Counted from the first letter of the stretch, positions 15,198-29,417 are shown. The stretch is DNA of 64,000 nucleotides from Sabulicella rubraurantiaca (GCF_017355885.1 NZ_JAFEUU010000001.1:186001-250000); one strand, 5' to 3'. The notes: generated by a model not told the origin, from the sequence alone. Numbers and translations: made by a program.

Positions 15198-15899
15198 GTG
15201 AGCAACCCTCCCGCCTCCGACGTGCCCGCCCGGGCCGGTCGCGCGCCCGTCGCGGTGCTGCCGACCAGCCGTGCGGTCCCGGCCCCGTCGCGCCCGCGCC
15301 GCACGCCGAGCGCCGGCCAGATCGCGCGCAGGCAGCGCTTCGTGTGGCTGGTGAAGCTCGTCCTCCCGGCGCTGATCATGGCCCTGCTCGGCCTCCTGTT
15401 CCTTTGGCCGGAGCTGGAAGGGAGGGAAGGGCGCCTGTCCTTCCGGCGTGGGCCCGCTATGACGCCCGAAGCGCTGCAGGTGGTGGCGCCGCGTTATCAG
15501 GGCGTGGATGAAGTGAACCGTCCTTATACCGTCACGGCGCGGATTGCCCGCCAGCCGGGCCAGGACCAGGTTCTGCTGCTCGACTCGCCGGAGGCGGATA
15601 TCCTGCTGAGCGATGGGGCCTGGGTGTTCATTGAATCGCGCGAAGGACGGTATGACCGGCCGCGCCAGGCGCTTGACCTGTGGGGTGACGTGCGCCTGTT
15701 CCATGACGGGGGCACATTGTTCCGGACGGAAGCGGCCGTGGTGCAGGTGGATGCCGGCCATGCCTCGGGCGACCGCCCGACCCAGGCGCAAGGTCCCTTC
15801 GGCACCATCGAAAGCGAGGGATTCGAGATGCGCGACCGCGGCGCCGTGATGATCTTCACCGGCCGTGCCCATGCTGTTCTGGAAGGGCGCCAGCAATGA
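15198..15899 (+). CDS. lptC: LPS export system protein LptC
   Basis: Bitopic inner-membrane protein that takes lipopolysaccharide from the LptBFG transporter and passes it to LptA. 233 residues: a Pro/Ala-rich cytoplasmic N terminus to about residue 50, one membrane helix (FVWLVKLVLPALIMALLGLL), then a periplasmic beta-jellyroll (PEALQVVAPRYQGVDEVNRPY, WVFIESREGRYD). The GTG at 15198 is preferred; a TTG at 15162 would add 12 residues. Its stop overlaps lptA by four bases. Confidence 0.9.
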   Translation: MSNPPASDVPARAGRAPVAVLPTSRAVPAPSRPRRTPSAGQIARRQRFVWLVKLVLPALIMALLGLLFLWPELEGREGRLSFRRGPAMTPEALQVVAPRYQGVDEVNRPYTVTARIARQPGQDQVLLLDSPEADILLSDGAWVFIESREGRYDRPRQALDLWGDVRLFHDGGTLFRTEAAVVQVDAGHASGDRPTQAQGPFGTIESEGFEMRDRGAVMIFTGRAHAVLEGRQQ

Positions 15900-16804
15900 G
15901 GCGGCTTCTTCTCGCTCTCTCCCTGCTCTCTGGCCTCGCGGCGGCGCAGGGCTTGGACATGTCGCAGGGCGGCCCGGTGGACATCACCGCCGATGACGGC
16001 ATCGAGTGGCGTCAGGCGGAGCAGGTCGTGATTGCCCGTGGCAATGCCCGCGCATCGCGCGACGGAACCACAGTGGAGGCGGCGAGGCTCCTTGCCCGCT
16101 ACCGTCCCGCTGCGGGCGAGGCGGATCCGGCCCGGCCCGGCGAGACGCCGCTTTCCGGCGGCAACGAGATCTGGCGCATGGAAGCGGAAGGCAATGTCCG
16201 CATCTTCACTGCGACGGACAGGGCCACGGGCGACCGTGGCGTGTTCGACATGGACCAGTCGGTGATGGTGCTGACCGGCCGCAACCTGTCCTACGCCACC
16301 CCGCAACAGACCATCACCAGCCGCGACAGCCTGGAATACTGGAGCGAGCGCCGCATGGCGGTGGCGCGGGGCGAGGCCGTGGTGACGACCGAGGATGGCC
16401 GTCGCATCACGGCCGACACGCTGGTCGCCTACATGCTCGCGGACCCGCAGCCTGTCCCTGGTGGCGCCGCCCCGGCACGCGGCGTGGCTCAGGCGCGTCC
16501 CGGAACCCAGGGAACCGCTGCGCCACCGCCGGGTCAGGGCCGCATCGACCGCATCGAGCTCTTCGGGAACGTGGAGATCCGCACCGCCACCGAGGTGGTG
16601 CGTGGCGAGCGCGGCGTCTATTCAGCCCAGACCGGCATGGCGCGCCTGCTGGGTGATGTCCGCATCACCCGGCAGGAGAACCAGGTGAATGGGCGCGAGG
16701 CGCTGGTGAACATGAACACCGGCGTGTCGCGCATCGTCTCCGCGCCCGGACAGCGCGTGCAGGGTCTGATCGTGCCTCAGCAGGGTCAGGCGGTGCCGCG
16801 ATGA
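15896..16804 (+). CDS. lptA: LPS transport periplasmic protein LptA (OstA)
   Basis: Periplasmic bridge protein for LPS transport. Signal peptide [19 protein letters not shown], then OstA-type jellyroll repeats: [57 protein letters not shown], and [21 protein letters not shown] near the end. 302 residues is long for LptA; the excess is partly an Ala/Pro/Gly-rich insert around residues 180-215. It overlaps both lptC and lptB by four bases. Confidence 0.9.
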   Translation: MRRLLLALSLLSGLAAAQGLDMSQGGPVDITADDGIEWRQAEQVVIARGNARASRDGTTVEAARLLARYRPAAGEADPARPGETPLSGGNEIWRMEAEGNVRIFTATDRATGDRGVFDMDQSVMVLTGRNLSYATPQQTITSRDSLEYWSERRMAVARGEAVVTTEDGRRITADTLVAYMLADPQPVPGGAAPARGVAQARPGTQGTAAPPPGQGRIDRIELFGNVEIRTATEVVRGERGVYSAQTGMARLLGDVRITRQENQVNGREALVNMNTGVSRIVSAPGQRVQGLIVPQQGQAVPR

Positions 16805-17556
16805 TTCGGCCCAAGCTGCATGCTGTTCCATTGGGCGGCGGCCTCGTCGCTGAGGGGCTGGGTAAGCGCTACAAGAAGCGCCCCGTCGTGCGGGACGTGA
16901 ACGTCTCGGTCAGGCGCGGCGAGGCGGTGGGGCTGCTTGGTCCCAACGGCGCCGGCAAGACCACGACCTTCTACATGATTACGGGGCTCATCCAGCCCGA
17001 TAGCGGCCGTGTCATGCTGGACGGCGCCGACGTGACGCGACTTCCCATGTATCGCCGGGCACGGCTGGGCATCGGCTATCTTCCGCAGGAAGCCTCGATC
17101 TTCCGGGGCCTTTCGGTGGAGGACAATATCCGCGCGGCGCTGGAGGTGGTGGAGCCCAAGCGCGACCTGCGCGAGCAGATGCTGGACGGCCTCCTGGCCG
17201 AGTTCGGCATTGGCCACCTCCGCAACGCACCTGCGCTCGCACTTTCCGGCGGCGAGAGGCGGCGCTGCGAGATCGCCCGCGCCCTCGCCACCCATCCCTC
17301 CTATATCCTGCTCGACGAGCCTCTGGCTGGCATCGACCCTATTGCCGTTGGCGAGATCCGCGACCTCGTGAAGCACCTGAAGGATCGTGGGATCGGCGTC
17401 CTCATCACCGACCATAACGTGCGCGAGACGCTCGAAATCATTGACCGGGCCTATATCCTGCATGACGGCCAAGTATTGATGGAAGGTTTGCCGCAAGAGA
17501 TTGTGGCGCATGAAGGGGTCCGCCGCGTATACCTGGGCGAGAAATTTAGCCTTTGA
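16801..17556 (+). CDS. lptB: LPS export ABC transporter ATP-binding protein LptB
   Basis: Cytoplasmic ATPase of the LPS extractor LptB2FG. 251 residues: Walker [15 protein letters not shown]-loop [14 protein letters not shown], signature [15 protein letters not shown], Walker [14 protein letters not shown] and the switch His in ITDHNVRET. The last gene of lptCAB; rpoN follows after 23 bases, the common proteobacterial order. Confidence 0.97.
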   Translation: MIRPKLHAVPLGGGLVAEGLGKRYKKRPVVRDVNVSVRRGEAVGLLGPNGAGKTTTFYMITGLIQPDSGRVMLDGADVTRLPMYRRARLGIGYLPQEASIFRGLSVEDNIRAALEVVEPKRDLREQMLDGLLAEFGIGHLRNAPALALSGGERRRCEIARALATHPSYILLDEPLAGIDPIAVGEIRDLVKHLKDRGIGVLITDHNVRETLEIIDRAYILHDGQVLMEGLPQEIVAHEGVRRVYLGEKFSL

Positions 17557-17579
17557 TGCGCCGAGAGGCGCGCTGACCC

Positions 17580-19022
17580 ATGTCCCTCGGCCCCAGGCTC
17601 GACCTTCGTCAGTCGCAATCGCTGGTGATGACGCCGCAGCTGCGTCAGGCGATCAAGCTTTTGCACGCCTCGAATCTGGAAGTCGCCGCCTTCGTCGAGG
17701 AGGAGCTGGAGCGCAATCCCTTGCTGGAGCGGGACGAGGGCAGCGTCTCCGTCGCGCCTGAGGCGCCCGTCCCGGATGCGGCGGAAGCGGCGACCTCCGA
17801 CCGCATCGCCGAAGTGCCGCTCGATGCCGATTTGTCTAACGTCCAGGAGGATGGCGATTCATGGCAGCCTGCCCTCGGACCGGGCGGCCGGTCGGATTTC
17901 GGGGATGGGCCGGACACGCTCGACGGCGCCGCCGCCGCCACGGTCAGCTTGCGGGAACGCCTCGCTGAGCAGATCCGCCTGTCCTTCCCCGAGGGGCGGG
18001 AGCGCATGGTGGCCGCCGCGCTGCTGGCCCTGCTGGACCCGAGCGGCCGCTTCCTGGCGGACCCGGCACAGGTGGCCGGCGCCCTTGGCTGCGAGCAAGC
18101 GCTGGTGGAGGCGGTGCGCGGAAGGCTGATGCGCTTCGAGCCGGTCGGCATCTTCGCGCGCGACCTGCGCGAATGCCTGGAGGTACAGTTGATCGAGCGC
18201 GGACGGTTCGACCCGTTCATGGCCCGGCTGCTCGACAACCTGCCCCTCCTCGCCCAACGCGACATGCGCGGCCTCCAGGCTGCCTGCGGCGTGGATGCCG
18301 AGGACCTCGCCGAGATGGTGGCGGAGCTTCGGCGCCTCGACCCCAAGCCGGGTGCAGGAGCGGACGATGCGCTGGCCCGGCCCGTTCAGGCCGACATCCT
18401 GATGCGGCCGGACAATGATGGCGGCTGGGTGCTGGAGCTCAATCTGGAGACCCTGCCGCGCGTGCTCGTCAACCGGGGCTTCGCAGCGCGCGCCACCGTG
18501 TCCTGCAAGGATCGCGAAGGGCGCAACTTCCTTCAGGAGCAGCTGCAATCGGCCAACTGGCTGGTAAAAAGCCTCGAGCAGCGGTCCAACACCATCCTGC
18601 GCGTCGCCAGCGAGATCGTCCGTCGCCAGGACGCGTTCCTGCGCCATGGCATCGAGTTCCTGCGCCCCCTGATCCTGCGTGACGTCGCCGATGCCGTGGA
18701 ACTGCACGAGAGCACGGTCAGCCGCGTCACCTCCAACAAGTACATCCAGACCCCGCGTGGCCTGCTGGAGCTGAAGTTCTTCTTCACGACCGCCCTTTCC
18801 GGGGCCAGCGGTGCCGAGGCCGTGAGCGCCGAGTCCGTGCGGCACCGCATCAAATCCCTGGTTCACGAGGAGACCGCGGAGAGCGTGCTGAGCGACGATG
18901 CCATTGTTGCAAAGCTCCGGGAGGAAGGCGTGGACATCGCGCGCCGGACCGTGGCCAAATACCGGGAGGCGCTCCGCATCCCCTCGTCGGTTGAGCGGCG
19001 GCGCCAGAAGGCGGCAGGCTGA
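17580..19022 (+). CDS. rpoN: RNA polymerase sigma-54 factor
   Basis: 480 residues. Region I (activator interaction) is MSLGPRLDLRQSQSLVMTPQ and following, ending EEELERNPLLE; an acidic linker spans about 60-110. The core-binding domain and the HTH (VADAVELHESTVSRVTSNKY) follow, and the C-terminal RpoN box reads ARRTVAKYREAL. It directs transcription from -24/-12 promoters with enhancer-binding proteins. Downstream hpf and upstream lptB are the usual partners. Confidence 0.97.
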   Translation: MSLGPRLDLRQSQSLVMTPQLRQAIKLLHASNLEVAAFVEEELERNPLLERDEGSVSVAPEAPVPDAAEAATSDRIAEVPLDADLSNVQEDGDSWQPALGPGGRSDFGDGPDTLDGAAAATVSLRERLAEQIRLSFPEGRERMVAAALLALLDPSGRFLADPAQVAGALGCEQALVEAVRGRLMRFEPVGIFARDLRECLEVQLIERGRFDPFMARLLDNLPLLAQRDMRGLQAACGVDAEDLAEMVAELRRLDPKPGAGADDALARPVQADILMRPDNDGGWVLELNLETLPRVLVNRGFAARATVSCKDREGRNFLQEQLQSANWLVKSLEQRSNTILRVASEIVRRQDAFLRHGIEFLRPLILRDVADAVELHESTVSRVTSNKYIQTPRGLLELKFFFTTALSGASGAEAVSAESVRHRIKSLVHEETAESVLSDDAIVAKLREEGVDIARRTVAKYREALRIPSSVERRRQKAAG

Positions 19023-19217
19023 GAAAGGCGGCCCTTCGCCGCACAAGGCCGCGACGCCCGCGGAACCTCCGGGGCGGGCATCGCGGTGCGATCCAGACGA
19101 TGGCCGTTTGAAGCCCGATTTGGCATTCGGCCGTTGGCATTGCCGGAGGGGCCGCCTCGGCCCAGGGGAACGTCCCTGTTCGGCCCGGCGGCGTCTGGAA
19201 CGGAGGAAGACGAGACG

Positions 19218-19814
19218 ATGCACATCACCGTCGCCGGCAAGCAGGTTGCCACCAGCGATGCGCTGCGAGTTCACGTCGAGGAAGGCCTCGGCACCATCAC
19301 ATCCAAGTATTTCGACCACGCGCTGGAAGCGCGCGTCACCTTCCGCAAAGCAGCGAAGGGGGCGGGGTCATTTGCCTGCGACATCAACCTCCATGCCGGC
19401 CGCGGCCTGCTCATGCGCGGGGAAGGGCAGGGGCCCGACGCGCACCGCGCCTTCGACGAGGCGGCCGAACACGTCGCCAAGCGCCTGCGCCGCTATCGCC
19501 GCCGCGTGAACGAGCACGCCCGGTCCCAGGCCGGGGAGCGCGATGGGAGCGAGACGGCGCGCGAGACCGTTTTCCGCGGCGAAGAGGAGGAAGCGACCGA
19601 CGAGGCGCAGGCCGCGCCTGACGGCGCCGACCACCCGGCCGTGGTCGCGGAGGATACGCGAGAGCTGCACACGCTGACCGTGGGGGAGGCGACGATGCGC
19701 CTGGACCTGGAGGGCGGACCGGTGCTGGTGTTCCGCAACCGCGCCTCGCAGGCGATCAACGTGGTCTACCGGCGCCCGGATGGGCATATCGGCTGGATCG
19801 ACCCGGCGAGCTGA
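19218..19814 (+). CDS. hpf: Ribosome hibernation promoting factor, long form
   Basis: 198 residues. The N-terminal HPF/RaiA domain (MHITVAGKQVATSDALRVHV to about residue 100) binds the decoding centre of idle ribosomes. After an acidic linker (about 105-145), the long-HPF dimerisation domain LDLEGGPVLVFRNRASQAIN and following joins two ribosomes into 100S particles. The ATG at 19218 is preferred over the frame start at 19086 because it has GGAGGAAG ahead of it and begins the domain. The 195-base gap after rpoN may hold its own promoter. Confidence 0.92.
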   Translation: MHITVAGKQVATSDALRVHVEEGLGTITSKYFDHALEARVTFRKAAKGAGSFACDINLHAGRGLLMRGEGQGPDAHRAFDEAAEHVAKRLRRYRRRVNEHARSQAGERDGSETARETVFRGEEEEATDEAQAAPDGADHPAVVAEDTRELHTLTVGEATMRLDLEGGPVLVFRNRASQAINVVYRRPDGHIGWIDPAS

Positions 19815-19829
19815 GCGCGCGAACCTGAT

Positions 19830-20486
19830 TCAGTGCGCGAAGAGGTCGGGCTCGTCGTAACCCATCAGGTCCAGCTTCCCGCGCACCGGCAGGAAATCGC
19901 AGCAAGCGAGGGCCAGCTCCAGCCGGCCCTCGCGGCGCAGCAAAGCTTCAAGCCGCGCCCAGAGCGCATGGAGGTGAAGCACGTCGCTGGCGGCGTAGGC
20001 GCATTGCTCAGGCGTTAGCTCCGCAGCGCCCCAATCGCTGGTCTGCTGCTGCTTGCTGATCTCGACGCCCAGCAGGTCGCGGCAAAGATCCTTCAGCCCG
20101 TGCCGATCCGTGTAGGTGCGGACCAGCTTGGAGGCGACCTTGGTGCAGCGCAGCGGGGCCACGGTGACTCCCAGGCCCTGATACAGCGCCGCCACGTCGA
20201 AACGGGCGAAGTGGAAGAGCTTGGTCACGGCGGGATCGGCGAGCAGCCGCGACAGATTCGGGGCGGCCCCGAATCCGCGCCCGCCCAGCGCCTCCGGGAT
20301 GAACTGCACGAGGTGCGCCGTGCCGTCACCACTCGAAAGCTGGACGAGGCACAGCCTGTCCCGCCGCGGGTCAAGGCCCATCGTCTCAGTATCCACCGCC
20401 ACCACGGTGCCGAGCGAAAGCCCGTCCGGGAGGTCATGCGCGTGCAAATGCACAGTGCCGCCCGGGGTGAAGAGCGTCTTGGACAT
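19830..20486 (-). CDS. nrnC: NrnC-type 3'-5' exoribonuclease (annotated often as ribonuclease D)
   Basis: 218 residues, only the DEDDy exonuclease domain; the HRDC domains of true RNase D are absent, as in the alphaproteobacterial nanoRNase NrnC. Catalytic motifs: VAVDTETMGLDP (Exo I, D and E), HFARFDVAAL (Exo II, D) and YAASDVLHLH (Exo III, Y and D). NrnC enzymes degrade dinucleotides and short RNAs left by other RNases. The gene is convergent to hpf and lies just after tRNA-Leu on the same strand. Confidence 0.85.
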   Translation of the reverse strand: MSKTLFTPGGTVHLHAHDLPDGLSLGTVVAVDTETMGLDPRRDRLCLVQLSSGDGTAHLVQFIPEALGGRGFGAAPNLSRLLADPAVTKLFHFARFDVAALYQGLGVTVAPLRCTKVASKLVRTYTDRHGLKDLCRDLLGVEISKQQQTSDWGAAELTPEQCAYAASDVLHLHALWARLEALLRREGRLELALACCDFLPVRGKLDLMGYDEPDLFAH

Positions 20487-20512
20487 GCGGCGAAACCGTC
20501 TCAGGGGAGGAG

Positions 20513-20599
<87 letters not shown>

Positions 20600-20711
20600 A
20601 ATCAGCGGTGCTGTGAGGCCGGGAATAATGGCGGCGCGTGATGGCGTCAACCCCGTCCCCCCGTGCTGATTCGTCCTTATAAGGTCGCAGCGGAAGACGG
20701 AGGCGCGGCAT

Positions 20712-21641
20712 ATGCGGAAGGTGGCGGCAGTGTTCGGCGGGACGGGATTTCTCGGCCGCCAGGTGGTGCAGCGACTGGCGCGGGAGGACTACGTAGTGCG
20801 CGTTTGCGCGCGGCGCCCGCCGACCTCGGCGCAGCTCTACACCATGGGCCGCGTGGCGCAGGTCGCGACCCTGGCCGCCGACGTGGCGGACGATGCCGCC
20901 GTGGCGCGTGCCGTTGAGGGCGCGGAGATCGTGGTGAACACGGTCGGCGTCCTCCATGGCGATTTCCAGAGCATCCAGGCCGAAGGCCCAGCGCGGATCG
21001 GGCGGCATGCGGCCGAGGGGGGGGTGGCGCGAGTCGTCCACATCTCGGCGATCGGCGCCGACCGGCAGAGCCCCTCCGCCTATGCCCGTACCAAAGCTGA
21101 GGGCGAAGAAGGCCTCCTTGCTGCCTTCCCGCGCGCGACGATCATCCGGCCCTCCATCGTCTTTGGCGAGGGCGACGGGTTCTTTGGGCGATTCGGCACC
21201 ATGGCGGCCTGGCTTCCCTTCATGCCGGTCATCAAGGGCAACACGCGGTTCCAACCAGTCCATGTCGGGGATATCGCCGATGCGGTGCTGGCCTGCCTCC
21301 ATGATCCGGCCACCGAAGGCCGCATCTACGAGGTGGCGGGGCCACGCGTATGGACCTTCCGCGAACTCCTCGCCTTCATCCTGAAGGAGACGGGACGCGA
21401 CAAGCGCCTCGTCACGATCCCCGATGGCGTAGCAAAGGTACAGGCGTGGTTTGGGGAGTTCCTTCCGAACCCGCCCCTGACCCGTGACCAGCTCCTACTT
21501 CTGGACAGGGACAATGTCGCATCACCGGACATGCCCGGGCTGAAGGAGCTCGGCCTGACACCAAAGGCTGTTGAGGCCGTCATGCCCCGGCTCCTGAGTC
21601 GCTTTCAGCCCGGGGGCGGCCGCCGGATCCGGCCTGACTGA
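20712..21641 (+). CDS. Complex I NDUFA9-like NAD(P)-binding protein
   Basis: A 309-residue atypical SDR. Nucleotide-binding motif VFGGTGFLGRQVVQRLARE at residue 8; HISAIGADRQSPSAYARTKAEGE carries the YxxxK-like pair; FQPVHVGDIADAVLACL is typical for NDUFA9 relatives. These proteins are accessory subunits of mitochondrial complex I and are found in alphaproteobacteria, where they are thought to bind NADPH structurally. The gene stands alone, away from any nuo genes in the window. Confidence 0.82.
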   Translation: MRKVAAVFGGTGFLGRQVVQRLAREDYVVRVCARRPPTSAQLYTMGRVAQVATLAADVADDAAVARAVEGAEIVVNTVGVLHGDFQSIQAEGPARIGRHAAEGGVARVVHISAIGADRQSPSAYARTKAEGEEGLLAAFPRATIIRPSIVFGEGDGFFGRFGTMAAWLPFMPVIKGNTRFQPVHVGDIADAVLACLHDPATEGRIYEVAGPRVWTFRELLAFILKETGRDKRLVTIPDGVAKVQAWFGEFLPNPPLTRDQLLLLDRDNVASPDMPGLKELGLTPKAVEAVMPRLLSRFQPGGGRRIRPD

Positions 21642-21715
21642 AAGGTCCGGAAAGGGACTATATAGGAAGCGGCTTTCAGGCGACCCAGAGCCTTTAGAGA
21701 GCTTGCTGGCGTATA

Positions 21716-21734
21716 AGGTAAGCTAGTCTTACCT
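21716..21734. promoter_or_regulatory. Perfect inverted repeat upstream of gltD
   Basis: AGGTAAG and CTTACCT flank a five-base spacer (CTAGT), 73 bases before the gltD start. The dyad is AT-rich compared with its surroundings, as operators often are. It is not followed by a T run, so a terminator is unlikely. A role in nitrogen or amino-acid control is a guess. Confidence 0.4.
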
Positions 21735-21806
21735 AAATCGTGATTTCCCGCTTCCCTCCGTAGTTTTCCTGCGCTATGCGCTGCGGGCCCGCTGAAAGGA
21801 TGCCCC

Positions 21807-23246
21807 ATGGCTGAGCGCATGCTGCAATTCGTCCGCCTCTCGCAGCAGACGCCTCAAAAGCGGTCGGCCAGCCAGCGTCGCGAGGATTTCCGCGAGATTT
21901 ACGACCGCTTCGATCCGGATCGCGCATCGGAGCAGGCCAGCCGCTGCTCCCAGTGCGGCGTGCCCTTCTGCCAAGTGCATTGCCCGCTCAACAACAACAT
22001 TCCCGACTGGCTCAAGCTGACGGCTGAAGGTCGGCTGGAGGAGGCCTACGAGGTCGCGGCCGCTACCAACACCTTCCCCGAGGTGTGCGGCCGGGTCTGC
22101 CCGCAAGACCGCCTTTGCGAAGGCAATTGCGTGATCGAGAAGGGCTTCGACTCCGTCACGATCGGCAGCGTCGAGCGCTACATCGTGGACACGGCCTGGG
22201 AGAAGGGCTGGGTGAAGCCGCCGACCCCGTCTCGGGAGAACGGCCATTCCATCGGCATCATCGGTGCCGGACCAGCCGGCCTGGCTGCCGCCGAGCGGCT
22301 CCGCATCCGCGGCTTCGCCGTCCATGTCTATGACCGCTACGACCGCGTCGGCGGGCTGATGATTTACGGCATTCCCGGCTTCAAGCTCGAGAAGGAAGTC
22401 GTGCTGGCTCGCTGGAAGCAGTTCGAGGCCGGCGGCATCCAGTTCCATCTCGGGGTCGAGATCGGCCGCGACATCACACTGGATCAGTTGCGCGAGCGTC
22501 ATGACGCGATCTTCGTCGCCACCGGCGTCTACAAGGCACGCGATGTGGAGCTTCCCGGCGCTGAGCTCTCCGGTGTCGTCCCGGCGCTCGACTACCTGAC
22601 CGCCAGCAACCGCCAGGGCCTGGGCGACTCGGTTCCCGAGTTCGAGTCGGGTGCGTTGAACGCCGCGGGCAAGGACGTGGTCGTCATCGGCGGCGGCGAC
22701 ACGGCGATGGACTGTGTCCGCACGGCCGTTCGCCAGGGCGCGGCTTCGGTGAAGTGCCTCTACCGGCGCGACAAGGCCAACATGCCCGGTTCGATGCGCG
22801 AGGTCCGGAACGCGGAGGAGGAGGGGGTCGAGTTCTTGTGGCTCTCCGCCCCCGTGGGCTTCGAGGGCGCAACCGGCGCGGTGACGGGCGTGCAGGCGAC
22901 CCGGATGCATCTCGGCCTGCCGGACGCCACCGGCCGCCAGCAGGTGGAGCCCATCCCGGGCAGCAGCTTCACCGTCCAGGCGGACCTCGCCATCAAGGCG
23001 CTGGGCTTCGACCCGGAGGACCTTCCGGCGATGTTCGGGGAGCCGGCTCTGACCGTGACGCGCTGGGGCACGCTGAAGGTGGACCACCGTACCATGATGA
23101 CGAGCCTGCCCGGCGTTTTCGCCGGTGGCGACATCGTCCGGGGCGCTTCGTTGGTGGTGTGGGGCATCCGCGATGGCCGCGACGCAGCGGAGCAGATCGC
23201 GGATTACGTTTTGGCCAAGGCGAAGATCGCCCAGGCGGCGGAGTGA
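21807..23246 (+). CDS. gltD: Glutamate synthase (NADPH) small subunit
   Basis: 479 residues. Carries electrons from NADPH through FAD and 4Fe-4S clusters to GltB. The N-terminal cluster region has CSQCGVPFCQVHCPLNNN and CGRVCPQDRLCEGNC; the FAD site is IGIIGAGPAGLAAAERL, the NADPH site VVIGGGDTAMDCVRTAV, and GVFAGGDIVRGASLVVWGI is the second FAD motif. It is followed by gltB after five bases, so the two are cotranscribed. Confidence 0.97.
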   Translation: MAERMLQFVRLSQQTPQKRSASQRREDFREIYDRFDPDRASEQASRCSQCGVPFCQVHCPLNNNIPDWLKLTAEGRLEEAYEVAAATNTFPEVCGRVCPQDRLCEGNCVIEKGFDSVTIGSVERYIVDTAWEKGWVKPPTPSRENGHSIGIIGAGPAGLAAAERLRIRGFAVHVYDRYDRVGGLMIYGIPGFKLEKEVVLARWKQFEAGGIQFHLGVEIGRDITLDQLRERHDAIFVATGVYKARDVELPGAELSGVVPALDYLTASNRQGLGDSVPEFESGALNAAGKDVVVIGGGDTAMDCVRTAVRQGAASVKCLYRRDKANMPGSMREVRNAEEEGVEFLWLSAPVGFEGATGAVTGVQATRMHLGLPDATGRQQVEPIPGSSFTVQADLAIKALGFDPEDLPAMFGEPALTVTRWGTLKVDHRTMMTSLPGVFAGGDIVRGASLVVWGIRDGRDAAEQIADYVLAKAKIAQAAE

Positions 23247-23251
23247 CGGAC

Positions 23252-27769
<4,518 letters not shown>

Positions 27770-27773
27770 CGGC

Positions 27774-27823
27774 AAGGGAACGGAACAGGGACTTTCGTTG
27801 CAAAGGACCCGTTCCGTTCCCTT
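27774..27823. terminator. Long hairpin after gltB
   Basis: AAGGGAACGGAAC and GTTCCGTTCCCTT form a perfect 13-base-pair stem with a 24-base insert that folds further (GGG/CCC and CTTT/AAAG). It begins five bases after the gltB stop. There is no T run, so it may work as a 3' stabiliser or a Rho-type end rather than a simple intrinsic terminator. Confidence 0.5.
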
Positions 27824-27859
27824 CATGTTGCGGCAACCGCGTGGCATTGAAATGGCGCG

Positions 27860-28528
27860 ATGCGGATCCTCTACCACCTGCCCCTTTCCCCTTACTGCCG
27901 TAAGGTCCGACTCGCCCTTGCGGAGAAGCGCATCCCCTTCGAGCTCCGAGTCGAGCGTGTGTGGGAACGGCGGGACGAGTTCCTGGCGCTGAACCCTGCA
28001 GGGACCGTGCCGGTCCTGGTGGAGGAAAACGGCCTCGCCATCGCCGACTCCTACGCCATCTGCGAGTACCTGGACGAAGCTTACCCGGACATCTCGCTCT
28101 TCGGCCGCACCCTGGCGGAGCGGGCGGAGGTGCGGCGCCTCGTGGCGTGGTTCGACACCAAGTTCGGCGAGGAGGTCACGCGGAACCTGATCTGGGAGCG
28201 CCACCTGAAGCGCCCCCTCGGCCTCGGCAACCCGGATGGCGCAGCGATCCGCGCGGGCTACGCCAATCTGAAGCCACACATGGAAGTGATCGGGTGGCTG
28301 GCCGAGTCGCGGCCTTGGCTGGCGGGTCCGCAGCTTTCCCTCGCGGATTTCGCGGCGGCCGCCCACCTCTCGACGCTCGACTACGCGAATGACGTGGACT
28401 GGTCGCTGAACGCGGCGGCGCGGGACTGGTATAGCCGCATCAAGTCGCGCCCCGCCTTCCGCGGTCTGCTGCAGGACCGCATCAGCGGGCTGTCCCCGCC
28501 GTCGCACTACGCCGATCTGGATTTCTAG
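27860..28528 (+). CDS. Glutathione S-transferase family protein
   Basis: 222 residues. N-terminal thioredoxin-like domain MRILYHLPLSPYCRKVRLAL with SPYC in the active-site position, LNPAGTVPVLVEENGLAIAD with cis-Pro, and the Asp-Ser of ADSYAICEYL for glutathione. The C-terminal helical domain has LSLADFAAAAHLSTLDY. Differs clearly from the GST at 13446, which has a Ser cluster instead of SPYC. Function unknown beyond the family. Confidence 0.88.
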   Translation: MRILYHLPLSPYCRKVRLALAEKRIPFELRVERVWERRDEFLALNPAGTVPVLVEENGLAIADSYAICEYLDEAYPDISLFGRTLAERAEVRRLVAWFDTKFGEEVTRNLIWERHLKRPLGLGNPDGAAIRAGYANLKPHMEVIGWLAESRPWLAGPQLSLADFAAAAHLSTLDYANDVDWSLNAAARDWYSRIKSRPAFRGLLQDRISGLSPPSHYADLDF

Positions 28529-28532
28529 GCCC

Positions 28533-29372
28533 TCAGCGGCGGGCCGGACCGAACTCGCTCAGGGAAAGGTTCTGCTGCGCCAGCTCGGCGGCGGCGCTGT
28601 CCGGCGCGAGTTCGATGGCGCGGCGCCAATCCGCCTGGGCGCCCAGCAAGTCGCCACGCGCCTGCCGCAAGATGCCGCGCTCCAGCAGGGCTTCGGCATT
28701 GTCGGGTGCCAGGGTCAGGGCGCGTTCCACGGCCTCGCGCGCCTCGTCGGGCCTGTCCAGATGGCGCAAGGCAGCGGCGCGAAACACCAGCGCCTCGGCC
28801 CGGTCTGGCTCGATGGCAAGGACGCGGTCCAGATCCTCCAGCGCCTCACGATAGCGTCGCTGGCTGGCGAGGATCACGGAGCGATCCACGAGCAACTCCG
28901 TGTCGAAGGGCGAAAGGGTCAGCGCGATGGTGATGGCGGCGAAGGCCCGGTTGGGCTCATCCGCCATCATCCAGGCTTGCGCGGCCTGCCCATACACCGC
29001 GGCGCGCGCCTGGTTGCCCGCGCGCGACCCGGCAGCAAGCCGCTCCAGCCGCTCCGCAGCGCGCGAAGGCTCGCCCGTGCCGATGGTCGCGAGGGCCAAG
29101 CAGTGCCGCGCGCCTTCGCCGCCGCCGGTCGCTTCCCAGGCGAGGGCGAAGCGCAGCGCTTCATCCACGTCGCGGCGCAGTAGGGCGAGGCAGTTCTCGT
29201 AATCCTCGCCATCGGCAAGGCGCGGCGGTTCCGGCGGCAAGGGCAGGGAAGAAACGTCGCCCTCGGAGATGCGCTCGGGCTGCGCGCTGGTCGGCCACAG
29301 CCACCACCCGGTCGCCCCGACGAGGGCCAGGGAGCTCGCGAAGCCGAGCACGAGGGGGATGGGGGTCGGCAC
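28533..29372 (-). CDS. Membrane-anchored tetratricopeptide-repeat protein
   Basis: 279 residues. One N-terminal membrane helix (PLVLGFASSLALVGATGWWLW), then a Pro-rich linker and several TPR units from about residue 130: AFAAITIALTLSPFDTELLV, YREALEDLDRVLAIEPDRAE, AREAVERALTLAPDNAEALL and a last unit with WRRAIELAPDS. TPRs form protein-binding superhelices; the partner is unknown. It faces the SDR gene at 29418 divergently. Confidence 0.82.
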   Translation of the reverse strand: MPTPIPLVLGFASSLALVGATGWWLWPTSAQPERISEGDVSSLPLPPEPPRLADGEDYENCLALLRRDVDEALRFALAWEATGGGEGARHCLALATIGTGEPSRAAERLERLAAGSRAGNQARAAVYGQAAQAWMMADEPNRAFAAITIALTLSPFDTELLVDRSVILASQRRYREALEDLDRVLAIEPDRAEALVFRAAALRHLDRPDEAREAVERALTLAPDNAEALLERGILRQARGDLLGAQADWRRAIELAPDSAAAELAQQNLSLSEFGPARR

Positions 29373-29417
29373 GGCCTCACCCTAGCCGCGCCAGGGATTC
29401 CGCGCCAGATCAGCGAC

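Noticed and set aside
19110-19160. Possible sigma-54 promoter before hpf (TTGGCAT and TTGGCATTGC)
   Set aside because: The GG and GC elements cannot be placed with the required ten-base spacing.
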